Shown here one piece after another: positions 18,409 through 29,801 of a stretch of DNA of 64,000 nucleotides (position 1 is its first letter; each line of letters begins with the position of its first letter). The position numbers and the translations under genes are program-made. Source of the DNA: Microvirga terrae (GTDB lineage Bacteria > Pseudomonadota > Alphaproteobacteria > Rhizobiales > Beijerinckiaceae); assembly GCF_013307435.2 (NCBI RefSeq), contig NZ_CP102845.1:4090001-4154000 (forward strand), in the 5' to 3' direction. The notes beneath the pieces are model-generated. The model saw only the letters and a list, made by a program, of their open reading frames with translations. It had not been told where the DNA came from and made no database searches.

Positions 18409-19557
18409 TCAGCGCTTGTAGCGGTGGGGGGCGAACGGCATGGCGGCGACCTTGGCGGGCAGCGGCTTGCCGCGGACGATGAGGTGAAGGTCCGTGCCGG
18501 CGGCGGACACGTCCTTGGCGACATAACCCATGGCGACCGGTCCGTTGACGGTCGGACCGAAGCCCCCGGAGGTCACGATGCCGACCTCGCGACCGTCGGG
18601 CGTGGCGATGACGGCTCCCTCGCGGGCCGGCGCGCGGCCTTCCGGCCTGATGCCGACTCGGACGCGCTGAGCCCCGTCCTTGATTTCGCGCTGGACGCGC
18701 TCGGCTCCGGGAAAGCCCCCCTCCTCGCGGCGGCGCTTCTGGATCGACCAGATCAGGCCCGCCTCGATAGGCGAGGTCGTGGTGTCGATGTCATGGCCGT
18801 AGAGGCACAGGCCCGCCTCGAGGCGGAGCGAATCGCGTGCGCCGAGGCCGATGGCCTTCACCTCCGGGTCGGCCAGGAGCCTGGTCCAGAGCGTGGGCGC
18901 GTCCTTACCGTGGCAGGAGATCTCGAAGCCGTCCTCGCCGGTGTAGCCGGAGCGCGAGACGTGGCACCAGATCCCGTCGATCTGCACATCCGCCGACATC
19001 ATGAAGGGCAGCGCGGCGGCCTCGGGCGCGAGCTTGGCCAGAACGGCCTCGGCGGACGGGCCCTGGAGGGCCATCAGGCCGAGATCGTCCTTGCGCTTGA
19101 GGGTGACGCCCTTGGGCAGCCGGGCTTCGATATGGGCGTAGTCGGCCTCCTTCATGGAGGCGTTCACCACCAGATAGAGCCAGCCCTCGTGACCAGGGGC
19201 GCCGACGCGGGTCACCATGAGGTCGTCGAGGATGCCGCCGTCATCCGCCAGCAGCTGCGAATAGCGCTGCTGGTTCGGCTTGAGGTTCAGCACGTCGGCG
19301 GGAATCAGCGCCTCGAGCGCCCGGGTCACGGTCTCGTGGCTCTTGTCCTCGGCGACCAGGAAGGCCTGCCCCATGTGGGAGACGTCGAACAGGCCCGCAT
19401 GCTCGCGGGTCCAGTTGTGCTCGGTCAGGATGCCCGTGGGATACTGCACGGGCATGGCGTAGCCGGCGAAGGGCACCATGCGGGCGCCTAGGTTCACGTG
19501 CTCGGCATGGAGCGGGGTCTGCAGGAGCGGCTCGTCGCTAGGCGCATGCTCGGCCAT
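18409..19557 (-). CDS. gcvT: Glycine cleavage system aminomethyltransferase (T protein)
   Basis: 382-residue tetrahydrofolate-dependent enzyme that releases ammonia and forms methylene-THF. Family blocks are visible: GLFDVSHMGQAFL, GYTGEDGFEI, and GLGARDSLRLEAGLCLYGHD. It is the first gene of the operon, about 55 bases after the end of the tandem glycine riboswitch, which should switch on expression when glycine is abundant. The lipoamide dehydrogenase (L protein) is not encoded here. Confidence 0.96.
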   Translation of the reverse strand: MAEHAPSDEPLLQTPLHAEHVNLGARMVPFAGYAMPVQYPTGILTEHNWTREHAGLFDVSHMGQAFLVAEDKSHETVTRALEALIPADVLNLKPNQQRYSQLLADDGGILDDLMVTRVGAPGHEGWLYLVVNASMKEADYAHIEARLPKGVTLKRKDDLGLMALQGPSAEAVLAKLAPEAAALPFMMSADVQIDGIWCHVSRSGYTGEDGFEISCHGKDAPTLWTRLLADPEVKAIGLGARDSLRLEAGLCLYGHDIDTTTSPIEAGLIWSIQKRRREEGGFPGAERVQREIKDGAQRVRVGIRPEGRAPAREGAVIATPDGREVGIVTSGGFGPTVNGPVAMGYVAKDVSAAGTDLHLIVRGKPLPAKVAAMPFAPHRYKR

Positions 19558-19610
19558 GGGGTTCCCTCAAAGGTGCGCGTTCCATCGAGCCTTTCGGCCC
19601 GTTGCTGTGC

Positions 19611-19800
19611 GCCCCCTCTGTCCCGAGACCTGAGAGATTTCCCTTAACCGCTTACGCGGCAGGTTACGCCCGTCGGTGGGCGACGTCGGAACGTCGCCGC
19701 TTTCCAGAGTGCCAGCTCCCACGCGGTCCTTTGGCCTGAGCGTTTCCGGGGCGGTTGCGCCTTCGGCGCCGGACCTTTGGGTCCGGTCTCTTCCGCGGGG
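19611..19800 (-). promoter_or_regulatory. Tandem glycine riboswitch upstream of gcvT
   Basis: On the minus strand two aptamers follow one another. Aptamer 1 (about 19800-19705) has GGAAGAGACC, a GGCGCCGAAGGCGCAACC arm, AACGCTCAGGC and CTCTGGAAAG. Aptamer 2 (about 19690-19611) has CACCGACGGGCGTAACC, AAATCTCTCAGGT and GGGACAGAGGGG. These are the conserved glycine-riboswitch words in the expected order with a short linker. The element sits directly before the glycine cleavage operon. In this family glycine binding usually turns expression on. Confidence 0.93.
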
Positions 19801-19840
19801 ATCATCGGCTGGGTTTAGCTCTGAAGAGGAAATCGGGTCC

Positions 19841-19846
19841 TGTCAA
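19841..19846 (-). promoter_or_regulatory. Possible -35 box of the gcv operon
   Basis: TTGACA on the minus strand about 40 bases upstream of the first aptamer. At the right distance only a poor -10 is seen (CAGAGC), so a transcript start here is tentative. The rest of 19801-19975 has no gene. Confidence 0.35.
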
Positions 19847-19975
19847 CAAAGCAGGCTGCCGCACAGGATAACTCCCCGCCTTAATTGACGGCAGACCCCG
19901 GACACTCCATCTTAGGCGCCTCATCCACAGAAGGGGAGAAGCGCGGCCTGATCCGGTCAGCAGCTCCACGCATCG

Positions 19976-21280
19976 TTGCTCGAACTGATCATCGCTCTCG
20001 CTCTCGTCGCCCTCAACGGCGTCTTCGCACTTTCCGAACTCGCCATCGTGTCCGCCCGTCGGGCCCGCCTCAAGGCCATGGCCGAGCAGGGTCGTTCGGG
20101 CGCCACCACGGCCCTGACCCTCATGGAGGATTCAGGCCGCTTCCTGTCCACGGTCCAGATCGGCATCACCCTTGTGGGCATCCTGGCCGGCGCCTTCTCG
20201 GGCGCGGCCCTCGGCGACCGGCTGACCCAGATCTTCCTCGACCGCGGCATGCCCGAGGGCGCGGCCGAGCCTCTCGGCTATGGCATCGTAATCGGCATCA
20301 TCACGTATCTTTCGATCGTCATCGGCGAGCTGGTGCCCAAGCAGCTGGCGCTCCGCAATCCGGAGGGCATCGCCTGCACCATGGCGCCCCTGATGCTGGT
20401 GCTCTCGAAGGTCGCCGCGCCTGCCGTCTGGCTTCTGAACGCCTCGACCAGCCTGATCTTCAGCCTGCTCGGAGCCAAGTCCGACGACGGCACGACCGTG
20501 ACGGAAGAGGAGATCAAGATGCTCGTCGGCGAGGCCGAGAGCGCCGGCGTGATCGAGGAGGAGGAGCGCCGCATGATCTCGGGCGTGCTCCGCCTCGGAG
20601 ACAGGACGGTGCGCGGGCTCATGACCCCCCGCACGGACGTGGACTGGATCGACCTCGACGACGACGAGGACTCGATCCGCGCACTGCTGATCGAGACCCC
20701 GCATTCCCGCCTGCCCGTCAGCGAGGGAACGCCCGACAACGTGATCGGCGTCGTTCAGTCGCGGGAGCTCCTGGCGGCCCTGCTGTCGGGCCAGCCTCTC
20801 GATATCCGCGGCCACGTTCAGCAGGCCCCCGTCATCCCCGATACGCTCTATGCCCTCGACGCCCTGGCGACCCTGCGCGACGCCGAGGTCCCGATGGCGA
20901 TCGTCCATGACGAATACGGCCATTTCGAAGGGGTCGTGACCCCGGCGGACGCCCTGGAGGCCATCGTGGGCGCGTTCCGGTCCGATGGCGAGGCGCCGGA
21001 ACCCGACGCCATCCGCCGCGACGACGGCTCCTGGCTGCTCGCCGGATCGATGCCCGTGGACGAAATGGCCGAGGTTCTCGGCGTCACGCTGCCCGAGACC
21101 CGCAGCTACCACACGGTCGGCGGCCTGGTGATCAGCGAACTCCAGCATCTGCCCAACACCGGCGAGCACGTGGACACCCTCGGCTGGCGCTTCGAGGTGA
21201 TCGATCTCGACGAACGCCGCATCGACAAGGTCCTGGCCGCCCCGCTCAATCAGCGGGCGGGCGCCGCCGCGCTCTACTAA
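19976..21280 (+). CDS. CNNM/CorC (HlyC/TlyC) family membrane protein, TTG start
   Basis: 434-residue hemolysin-family protein, by family linked to magnesium/cobalt efflux or resistance. The DUF21/CNNM membrane domain comes first with about four helices (LIIALALVALNGVFALSELA...; GIVIGIITYLSIVIGELVPKQLAL). A tandem CBS pair follows (MTPRTDVDWIDLDDDEDS to LATLRDAEVPMAIVHDEYGHFEGVVT). A CorC/HlyC transporter-associated domain ends the protein (GLVISELQHLPNTGEH). TTG is the only usable start after an in-frame stop 27 bases upstream, and no strong ribosome binding site is seen. Confidence 0.88.
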   Translation: MLELIIALALVALNGVFALSELAIVSARRARLKAMAEQGRSGATTALTLMEDSGRFLSTVQIGITLVGILAGAFSGAALGDRLTQIFLDRGMPEGAAEPLGYGIVIGIITYLSIVIGELVPKQLALRNPEGIACTMAPLMLVLSKVAAPAVWLLNASTSLIFSLLGAKSDDGTTVTEEEIKMLVGEAESAGVIEEEERRMISGVLRLGDRTVRGLMTPRTDVDWIDLDDDEDSIRALLIETPHSRLPVSEGTPDNVIGVVQSRELLAALLSGQPLDIRGHVQQAPVIPDTLYALDALATLRDAEVPMAIVHDEYGHFEGVVTPADALEAIVGAFRSDGEAPEPDAIRRDDGSWLLAGSMPVDEMAEVLGVTLPETRSYHTVGGLVISELQHLPNTGEHVDTLGWRFEVIDLDERRIDKVLAAPLNQRAGAAALY

Positions 21281-21338
21281 CGCATCGTGCGGACGATGCG
21301 CTGCCTAAGGCATTGAGCGTCGGAGCGATCCGACGCTC
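21281..21338. terminator. Two hairpins between convergent genes
   Basis: 21281-21300 pairs CGCATCGT with ACGATGCG across GCGG. 21315-21338 pairs GAGCGTCGGA with TCCGACGCTC across GCGA. They lie between the stops of the CNNM gene and the convergent lipoprotein gene. T-runs are weak, so they may be transcript-end stabilisers as much as terminators. Confidence 0.55.
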
Positions 21339-21344
21339 TGGAGC

Positions 21345-21926
21345 TTAGCCGCGGCGACCCCGGGCCGGCGCACCGCCGAGGCCGACCTCGATCTCGAAGT
21401 CGTTGGCCGAAGAGGCGGGCACGACGATGCCTTCCTCGACCACCGACACGGTCGTCTGGGTCTGACCCGCCGGGATCGCAGCCGCCACGCGGCGGGACCG
21501 GTTGGCGAAGACCGTCGACCCGTCCTTCACCACGATATGGACCGGGATGTCGTAGCGGCCGGCCGACCCACCGACGCCGATGAGCGCCCGCGCCTCGATG
21601 CCGACCTTGACCAGAGTCGAGCCGTCCGCCTGGCCGATGCATTCGCGGGCCAGGTCGCCGAGGGAGATCTGGCTCCGGACAGAGCCCGCCTCCCCGCCTC
21701 CGCGAACCTGGATGGCGGAGCCCCCGTCCACGACCTCGACGGCCGGACAATAGACATCGTCGAGCTGCGCCGCCTTGACCTGAGCCGGTGCCTGCGAGGC
21801 ACCGGCGGTGAGCAGCATGTCGCCCATGCCGAAACCGCCTTCTCCCGACGTGCCGCAGCCCGTCAGGGCCGACAGGCCGACCACAGCAAGCGCCCACCCG
21901 GCCTTCCGGCCCAATCCTTCTCTCAT
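21345..21926 (-). CDS. Putative lipoprotein of unknown function
   Basis: 193 residues starting MREGLGRK, with a signal peptide ending in the lipobox LTGC (cysteine near residue 23). The mature part is glycine-rich at first (GTSGEGGFGMGD), then a beta-rich region with C-P-A-V-E and a second cysteine in ARECIGQ. I recognise no enzymatic motif; similar lipoproteins occur in Hyphomicrobiales. ATG 21926 is preceded by GGGGGCG; a GTG eight codons earlier is possible. It lies directly after, and may be co-transcribed with, the IalB-like gene. Confidence 0.75.
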   Translation of the reverse strand: MREGLGRKAGWALAVVGLSALTGCGTSGEGGFGMGDMLLTAGASQAPAQVKAAQLDDVYCPAVEVVDGGSAIQVRGGGEAGSVRSQISLGDLARECIGQADGSTLVKVGIEARALIGVGGSAGRYDIPVHIVVKDGSTVFANRSRRVAAAIPAGQTQTTVSVVEEGIVVPASSANDFEIEVGLGGAPARGRRG

Positions 21927-21953
21927 GATCGCCCCCACGTTCTTGTTCACCGC

Positions 21954-22478
21954 TTACGGCAAGGCATCGAACCCGGCCGCGAATCCGTTCAGGGATACGG
22001 GAATGCCGATCCCCTCCTCAGGCGTCTGGAAGACGATGAAGGTGGCCGCCTGACCCGACTTCATCTGGCTGATCAGGTTGTCCTCCATCACCACCTCGGC
22101 CACGCATCCCGTGGCCAGGCAGCGGACGAACCCGGCGCGGCCGATATCCGTCTGGTCGATCTTGAGGCCCAGACCCGACGGCAACAGAATACCAAGAGGT
22201 GCGACGACGCGCAGGAGGCGGCTTTTGCCGTCGGCGGTTTTCAACACGATAATGACGAGCGTGACGTTGGGCCGATCCTCGGCGACCACGTTCTGCACGA
22301 GGGCGCATTGCTCGGCCGTGGCGCCGGCCGGTGTCTCGCAGCGCATCTGCCACTCGCCGAAAGTGTTCTTGACCATGCCCTGAGCGCTGGCGCCGCTGGC
22401 CCCGAACAGGGCCGACAGCCCCAGGATTGCCGCCGCACAATGGCGAGCCCACCGCGATGCGCCCATCGGTTTCTCCAT
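21954..22478 (-). CDS. Invasion-associated locus B (IalB) family protein
   Basis: 174-residue exported protein. The signal peptide ends near ASGASAQ. The mature part has the IalB pattern: FGEWQMRCE, a CALVQ block, MVVAPLG-like RVVAPLGILLPSGLGLKID, and a paired-cysteine CLATGC. IalB was named in Bartonella for erythrocyte invasion, but relatives are widespread in non-pathogenic Hyphomicrobiales, so invasion should not be assumed. It may be the first gene of a pair with the lipoprotein downstream. Confidence 0.85.
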   Translation of the reverse strand: MEKPMGASRWARHCAAAILGLSALFGASGASAQGMVKNTFGEWQMRCETPAGATAEQCALVQNVVAEDRPNVTLVIIVLKTADGKSRLLRVVAPLGILLPSGLGLKIDQTDIGRAGFVRCLATGCVAEVVMEDNLISQMKSGQAATFIVFQTPEEGIGIPVSLNGFAAGFDALP

Positions 22479-22780
22479 CTGTTAACCCTGCCAGAGGGTC
22501 GCGGCCGGCCGCCGCTTCCAAGTCCAATGTTGGCCCGTTGGGACCATGGCAGGGGGCGCGATGTCAAGCGAGAGGGGCCGATTGAAAGGCCGAATTGCGT
22601 TTTGGCGGTTATGACGCACAGTTTGGAACGCTTCTACCGTTGCGCTTCATCGCGTCCTGTGATCTTTGACGCAGATCAAAGGTGATGGCGCAAGCCGGGC
22701 ACCGCTTTCCGCACGCCCGCGCCTTCCCCGATGCTTTCATGGCCCTGGGCCATCACATCTTTAGGAGCTTTGGAACGCCG
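22479..22780. other. Divergent intergenic region between ialB-like gene and ctaC
   Basis: Three hundred bases with no gene. It contains the FNR/FixK-type palindrome at 22666-22679 and a TAGGAG ribosome binding site for ctaC; the remainder shows nothing I recognise. Confidence 0.6.
22666..22679. promoter_or_regulatory. FNR/FixK-type box upstream of ctaC
   Basis: TTGA-CGCAGA-TCAA, with flanking bases making CTTTGA/TCAAAG a perfect palindrome. It matches the CRP/FNR-family half-site pair TTGA-N6-TCAA used by FNR, FixK and FnrL in alphaproteobacteria. It lies about 100 bases before the ctaC start, suitable for oxygen-dependent control of the aa3 oxidase operon. Whether it activates or represses cannot be told without the promoter position. 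Confidence 0.6.
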
Positions 22781-25286
<2,506 letters not shown>

Positions 25287-25418
25287 AATCAGACGAGTGG
25301 GCGGCATCGCGCCGCCCGCTCCTCCCCAGAGGGCTTGCGACGCCAAGCCCTCCGGCGAGGAGCCGACCATCCGGAGGCCTTTTCGGCCTCGTCCCGGCAT
25401 TTCGGAAGATCACCAGTT

Positions 25419-26375
25419 ATGAGCACCATGTCGAACAGTCTGGCCGAGAACCACGCAGAGCACCTTGCCACGGCAGGCCTCTCGCAGGGGGAGGTGTCCG
25501 ACTTTTTCGCCCTTCTCAAGCCGCGCGTGATGTTTCTCGTCGTGTTCACGGCGCTCGTCGGCATGGTCGTAAGCCACCCCGACGTCCATCCGGTCGTGGC
25601 CTTCGTGTCGCTTCTGATGATCGCCATCGGGGGCGGCGCGTCGGGATGCCTGAACATGTGGTGGGACGCGGACATCGACGCCGTCATGACCCGCACCCGC
25701 AAGCGTCCGATCCCGGCCGGCAAGATCCAGCCGGGCGAGGCGCTGGCCTTCGGCGTGACGCTCGCGGCCGGATCGGTCATGATCCTGGGTCTTGCCAGCA
25801 ACTGGCTCGCGGCCGGTCTGCTCGCCTTCACGATCTTCTTCTACGTGGTCGTCTATTCCATGTGGCTGAAGCGCACGACGCCGCAGAACATCGTCATCGG
25901 GGGCGCCGCCGGCGCGCTTCCTCCGATCGTCGCGCAGGCCGCCGTGACGGGCCACGTCGCCTGGGACAGCGTGGTACTGTTCGCCATCATCTTCATGTGG
26001 ACCCCGCCGCATTTCTGGGCCCTGGCCCTGGTCAAGTCCGGCGATTACGAGCGCGCCGGCATCCCCATGATGCCGAACGTGGCCGGGCCCGATTCCACAC
26101 GCTTCCAGATCCTGGCCTACACAATCCTCCTCGCCCCGCTCGGCCTCGCTCCCGTGGCCCTCGGCTTCGGCGGCCTGGCCTATGCGATCATCGCGCTGAT
26201 CGGCGGCCTCGGAATGCTGGCGCTCGCCGTGCAGGTCTACCGCCTGCGCCAGGGCGAGCCGGCCATGCGCGTCGCCCAGCAATTGTTCGGCTTCTCGATC
26301 CTCTATCTTTTCCTGCTCTTCGCGACCCTTCTCGCGGAGCATGGCTTCGGCTTCTTCCGCCCGGTGCTGGGGTAG
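25419..26375 (+). CDS. ctaB: Protoheme IX farnesyltransferase
   Basis: 318-residue UbiA-family membrane enzyme that makes heme O from heme B and farnesyl diphosphate, the first step to heme A. The first aspartate-rich motif is [15 protein letters not shown] (about residues 80-94), and the second conserved stretch is [15 protein letters not shown]. About seven to nine helices. The ATG at 25419 follows CCAGTT with no strong ribosome binding site. It sits inside the oxidase operon, 132 bases after ctaD. Confidence 0.95.
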   Translation: MSTMSNSLAENHAEHLATAGLSQGEVSDFFALLKPRVMFLVVFTALVGMVVSHPDVHPVVAFVSLLMIAIGGGASGCLNMWWDADIDAVMTRTRKRPIPAGKIQPGEALAFGVTLAAGSVMILGLASNWLAAGLLAFTIFFYVVVYSMWLKRTTPQNIVIGGAAGALPPIVAQAAVTGHVAWDSVVLFAIIFMWTPPHFWALALVKSGDYERAGIPMMPNVAGPDSTRFQILAYTILLAPLGLAPVALGFGGLAYAIIALIGGLGMLALAVQVYRLRQGEPAMRVAQQLFGFSILYLFLLFATLLAEHGFGFFRPVLG

Positions 26376-26379
26376 TCGG

Positions 26380-26541
26380 ATGAAGGACCGCATCGACTAC
26401 GTCCGCCTGACCCCGGAGGAGCAGAAGCGCCGCCGCAGGCGCTCCGTGGCTCTGGCTCTGACGCTCGCGGCCTTCTGCATCCTGCTCTTCGCCATCACGC
26501 TTGCGAAGCTCGGGCCGGGCGTCCTTCAGCGTCCCCTGTGA
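26380..26541 (+). CDS. Small single-helix oxidase assembly protein (CoxF-like)
   Basis: 53 residues. A basic N-terminal part (RLTPEEQKRRRRRS) is followed by one transmembrane helix (VALALTLAAFCILLFAITLAKL). Such a short protein between ctaB and ctaG is common in alphaproteobacterial aa3 operons and is often called CoxF. Starts and stops are four and seven bases from the neighbours, showing translational coupling. Its function is not defined by any motif. Confidence 0.75.
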   Translation: MKDRIDYVRLTPEEQKRRRRRSVALALTLAAFCILLFAITLAKLGPGVLQRPL

Positions 26542-26548
26542 GGCTCCC

Positions 26549-27139
26549 ATGGCAGAAACCACCAACCTCCAGCGCAAGATGCACCGCACGGCCTTCGCGT
26601 GCGTCGGTGTCGCCGTCGGAATGGTCGGCCTCGCCTATGCGTCCGTGCCGCTCTACGATCTCTTCTGCAAGGTCACCGGCTTCGGCGGCACGCCGATCGT
26701 GCGCGACGCCAACGGCTCTGAGGTCATGGACCGGACGATCGCCGTCCGCTTCGACTCCAACGTCGCGCCCGGCCTGAGCTGGCGCTTCGCGCCGGAAAAG
26801 CCCGAAGTCACGGTTAGGCTCGGCGAGACCACGACGGTCTACTACAAGGTCACCAACACCGGCGACAGGCCGAGCACGGGCATCGCGACGTACAACGTGC
26901 AGCCCGATCTCGCCGGCACCTACTTTTCCAAGCTCGAATGCTTCTGCTTCACGGAGCAGACCCTGCAGCCGGGCGAGACCCTGGAATCCGCGGTCGTGTT
27001 CTACGTCGATCCCCGCCTCGTGCAGGACAACGACGTGAAGGACCTGACCTCCCTCACCCTCTCCTACACCTACTTCCCCTCCAAGGGGGGCAAGCCGGTG
27101 GCGGAGGTGACATCTTCCACCAAACCCATCGCTCAATAA
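26549..27139 (+). CDS. ctaG: Cytochrome c oxidase assembly protein CtaG/Cox11
   Basis: 196-residue copper chaperone that delivers copper to CuB in subunit I. One N-terminal membrane anchor (TAFACVGVAVGMVGLAYASV) precedes a periplasmic immunoglobulin-like domain. The copper-binding motif CFCF lies in LECFCFTEQTLQPGE, and PLYDLFCKVTGFGGTP near the anchor is a family hallmark. ATG 26549 gives the normal length; the longer in-frame start overlaps the CoxF-like gene. Confidence 0.95.
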   Translation: MAETTNLQRKMHRTAFACVGVAVGMVGLAYASVPLYDLFCKVTGFGGTPIVRDANGSEVMDRTIAVRFDSNVAPGLSWRFAPEKPEVTVRLGETTTVYYKVTNTGDRPSTGIATYNVQPDLAGTYFSKLECFCFTEQTLQPGETLESAVVFYVDPRLVQDNDVKDLTSLTLSYTYFPSKGGKPVAEVTSSTKPIAQ

Positions 27140-27207
27140 GGGACGTGACAACTTAAGCGGAAACGTCTTAAAGCGAGTTCACATTCGAGGCACGGAGACG
27201 ACACGAA

Positions 27208-28071
27208 ATGGCCGAGGCCCACGCCAAGAACCACGACTACCACATTCTTGAACCGAGCCCGTGGCCGCTCGTCGGCGCGGTCAGCGCCTTCCTGATGGCG
27301 TCCGGGTTCGTGACATGGTGGAAGGACATCGCCATCGCCGGGATGCATCTCGGCCCCTTCATCTTCGGCGCCGGCATCATCGGCGTGCTCTACACCATGC
27401 TGAGCTGGTGGACCGACGTGGTGAAGGAAGCCAACACCGGCTTCCACACTCGCGTGGTGCAGCTCCACCACCGCTACGGCATGATCATGTTCATCGCCTC
27501 CGAGGTGATGTTCTTCGCGGCCTGGTTCTGGGCTTATTTCGATGCCGCCCTCTACGCCGGCGATCCTCAGCTCTATGCGCGGGTCGAGGCGCTCGGCGGC
27601 GTATGGCCGCCCAAGGGCATCGAAACCTTCGATCCCTGGCACCTGCCTCTCCTCAACACCCTGATCCTGCTCACCTCCGGCACCACGGTCACCTGGGCGC
27701 ACCACGCGCTCCTGGAGAACGACCGCCAGGGCCTCAAGGCGGGCCTGTGGCTCACGGTACTCCTGGGTGCAATCTTCACCTGCGTTCAGGCCTACGAGTA
27801 CAGCCACGCCACCTTCGGGTTCAAAGGCAACATCTACGGCGCCACCTTCTTCATGGCGACGGGCTTCCACGGCGCGCACGTGATCATCGGCACGATCTTC
27901 CTCGCCGTCTGCCTGCTGCGCGCCTATCGCGGCGACTTCACGCCCAAGCAGCACCTCGGCTTCGAGTTCGCGGCCTGGTACTGGCACTTCGTCGACGTGG
28001 TGTGGCTCTTCCTCTTCGCGGCCATCTACGTGTGGGGCTACGGCGGCGCGGTCGCCGGCGGCGGCCACTGA
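27208..28071 (+). CDS. ctaE: Cytochrome c oxidase subunit III
   Basis: 287-residue seven-helix subunit that stabilises the core and supports proton uptake. It opens with the typical [16 protein letters not shown]. Family blocks include [23 protein letters not shown], and the C-terminal [20 protein letters not shown] terminator lies 28 bases downstream, so ctaC to ctaE could form one transcript. Confidence 0.96.
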   Translation: MAEAHAKNHDYHILEPSPWPLVGAVSAFLMASGFVTWWKDIAIAGMHLGPFIFGAGIIGVLYTMLSWWTDVVKEANTGFHTRVVQLHHRYGMIMFIASEVMFFAAWFWAYFDAALYAGDPQLYARVEALGGVWPPKGIETFDPWHLPLLNTLILLTSGTTVTWAHHALLENDRQGLKAGLWLTVLLGAIFTCVQAYEYSHATFGFKGNIYGATFFMATGFHGAHVIIGTIFLAVCLLRAYRGDFTPKQHLGFEFAAWYWHFVDVVWLFLFAAIYVWGYGGAVAGGGH

Positions 28072-28098
28072 AACCGCTCATTGCAGCATGATCGAGCA

Positions 28099-28130
28099 GG
28101 GGCGGCTCTCAAGGCCGCCCTTCGCTTTTT
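28099..28130 (+). terminator. Rho-independent terminator after ctaE
   Basis: GGGCGGC, TCTCAAG loop, GCCGCCC, then TTCGCTTTTT. Strong GC stem with a five-T tail. It separates ctaE from the DUF983/SURF1 pair. Confidence 0.85.
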
Positions 28131-28191
28131 GAGCCCTCCCGGCACCAACGCCCGGGGAGTTCGTTGACCGGCAACCCTTTGGAGAAACGCC

Positions 28192-28560
28192 GTGGCCCAT
28201 GACCCGTCCGCCCCCTCGCCCATCCTCACCGGCCTCAAGGGCCTGTGCCCGCGTTGCGGCAAAGGGCATCTCTTCCAGGGCTACCTGAGGGTTCGGCCGA
28301 AATGCGAGGCCTGCGGCCTCGACCTCGCCTTCGCCGATACGGGCGACGGCCCGGCTTTCTTCGTCATGTCCTTCGTCGGCATCGTGGTGGTGGCCCTCGC
28401 TCTCTGGGTGGAGTTCACCTATGCCCCGCCGATCTGGCTCCACCTGGTCATGTGGACGGCCCTGAGCATCGTCCTGAGCCTCGTCCTCGTCCGGCCGCTC
28501 AAGGGCGTGCTGGTGAACCTGCAATACCACCACAAGGCCGAGGAAGGGCGCTTCCACTAG
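28192..28560 (+). CDS. DUF983 membrane protein
   Basis: 122 residues. The N-terminus carries two CxxC-type pairs (LCPRCGKGHLF and CEACGLDL), a zinc-ribbon-like arrangement. Two transmembrane helices follow (FVMSFVGIVVVALALWVEF and LVMWTALSIVLSLVLV). DUF983 proteins are regularly encoded next to aa3 oxidase genes and are thought to be accessory, but no activity is established. Its stop overlaps the SURF1 start by one base (TAGTG). Confidence 0.88.
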   Translation: MAHDPSAPSPILTGLKGLCPRCGKGHLFQGYLRVRPKCEACGLDLAFADTGDGPAFFVMSFVGIVVVALALWVEFTYAPPIWLHLVMWTALSIVLSLVLVRPLKGVLVNLQYHHKAEEGRFH

Positions 28561-29324
28561 TGACTGCCTCGTCTCACAAGGGCCGCTCGCTGATCATCCC
28601 GGGGCTGGCGGCGCTCGTCGCGCTCGCCATTCTCGTCGGCCTCGGCACCTGGCAGCTCCAGCGCAAGGCCTGGAAGGAAGACCTGATCGCCCAGATCGAG
28701 GCCCGGGCCTATGGCGAGCCCGGCGCCATCGTGCCCGAGACCGACTGGACCGCATGGCGGGCGGACCAGGACGAGTTCCGCAAGGTGCGGGTGACCGGCG
28801 CCTTCCTGCATGAGTTCGAAGCCCCGGTCTACGGCCTCGCTCCCGGCGACCGCCAGGGCGCGCCGCTCCAGGGCTATTACCTGGTCACGCCCCTGAAGCT
28901 CGCCGGCGGGGCCATCGTGATGGTCAACCGCGGCTTCGTGCCCATGGACCTGCGCGATCCGGCCCGTCGGCCCGGAAGCCAGCCCGCCGGCGAGGTGACA
29001 CTCACCGGCCTCGTGCGGGCGCCCGAGGCCCGCAACACGTTCACGCCGAAGGACGATCCCGGCCGGAACCAGTGGTTCGCCCGCGACCCGCAGGCCATCG
29101 CGGCGGCCCATGGGCTCACGCGCGTCGCGCCGTTCCTGATCGACGCCGACGGGAGCCCCAACCCGGGCGGCTGGCCCCGGGGCGGCCTGACCCCGCTCAC
29201 CCTGCCGAACAACCATCTCCAATATGCCGTCACCTGGTTCGGGATCGCCCTCACGCTGATCGGCGTCTTCACGGCCTTCGCCTGGCGGCGGCTGAAGGAG
29301 CCGGCCTCAGCCGAGCTGGAATAG
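28560..29324 (+). CDS. SURF1 family oxidase biogenesis protein, GTG start
   Basis: 254-residue protein that helps insert heme a into subunit I. The SURF1 layout is clear: an N-terminal helix ending GLGTWQLQRKAWKEDLI, a periplasmic domain with GYYLVTPLKL, VNRGFVP and NQWFARDPQ, and a C-terminal helix (YAVTWFGIALTLIGVFTAF). The GTG overlaps the DUF983 stop. Its last 18 bases overlap the end of the convergent small membrane protein gene. Confidence 0.9.
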   Translation: MTASSHKGRSLIIPGLAALVALAILVGLGTWQLQRKAWKEDLIAQIEARAYGEPGAIVPETDWTAWRADQDEFRKVRVTGAFLHEFEAPVYGLAPGDRQGAPLQGYYLVTPLKLAGGAIVMVNRGFVPMDLRDPARRPGSQPAGEVTLTGLVRAPEARNTFTPKDDPGRNQWFARDPQAIAAAHGLTRVAPFLIDADGSPNPGGWPRGGLTPLTLPNNHLQYAVTWFGIALTLIGVFTAFAWRRLKEPASAELE

Positions 29325-29663
29325 GAAGAAGAGCCCAAACCCGAGGATGACGAACCCGGCACTGACGATCTTCGCGATGGAAAGGACCTTCAGCAGGACG
29401 CGCGCCTCCTCGCGGCGCTCGGCGCGTTCGGCCCGGCTCATGGTCTCCTGGGCCTTGATCTGCTCGGCGTAGAGCGAGGTCGTCATGACGTTGCTGGTGG
29501 CCCCGTCCTTCTCCAGTTCGATGCGCTGGGCCATGACCCCGATGACGAGGCCGAGGACGCCCAGGCCGAGGAAGCCGGCAACGAGATAAGCCGCCAGGAC
29601 GGCCCCTGCCAGCACGGCCACCAGGATCGGCAGCAGGATCCAGTCGATTCGGGTCATGTGCAT
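29307..29663 (-). CDS. Small membrane protein of unknown function
   Basis: 118 residues from ATG 29663 (GAGGG upstream). Two helices near the N-terminus (WILLPILVAVLAGAVLAAYLV, LGLGVLGLVIGVMA), a charged coil (MSRAERAERREEARVLL), then a C-terminal helix (VSAGFVILGFGLFFLFQ). I do not recognise a family. It is convergent with SURF1 and divergent from thrC, so it is probably transcribed alone. Confidence 0.65.
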   Translation of the reverse strand: MHMTRIDWILLPILVAVLAGAVLAAYLVAGFLGLGVLGLVIGVMAQRIELEKDGATSNVMTTSLYAEQIKAQETMSRAERAERREEARVLLKVLSIAKIVSAGFVILGFGLFFLFQLG

Positions 29664-29801
29664 GGGACCACCCTCGCCGAAAGCCATGACCGCACCAGGA
29701 TAGCAGAATCCGCCGACCAAGTCCGCCGGGTGCGGCCCGATGCGGCTTGCCGCAAGCGGCCGCTCCCCCTAATGTCCGGCCGAATTTCCAGGAGATCCAC
29801 C

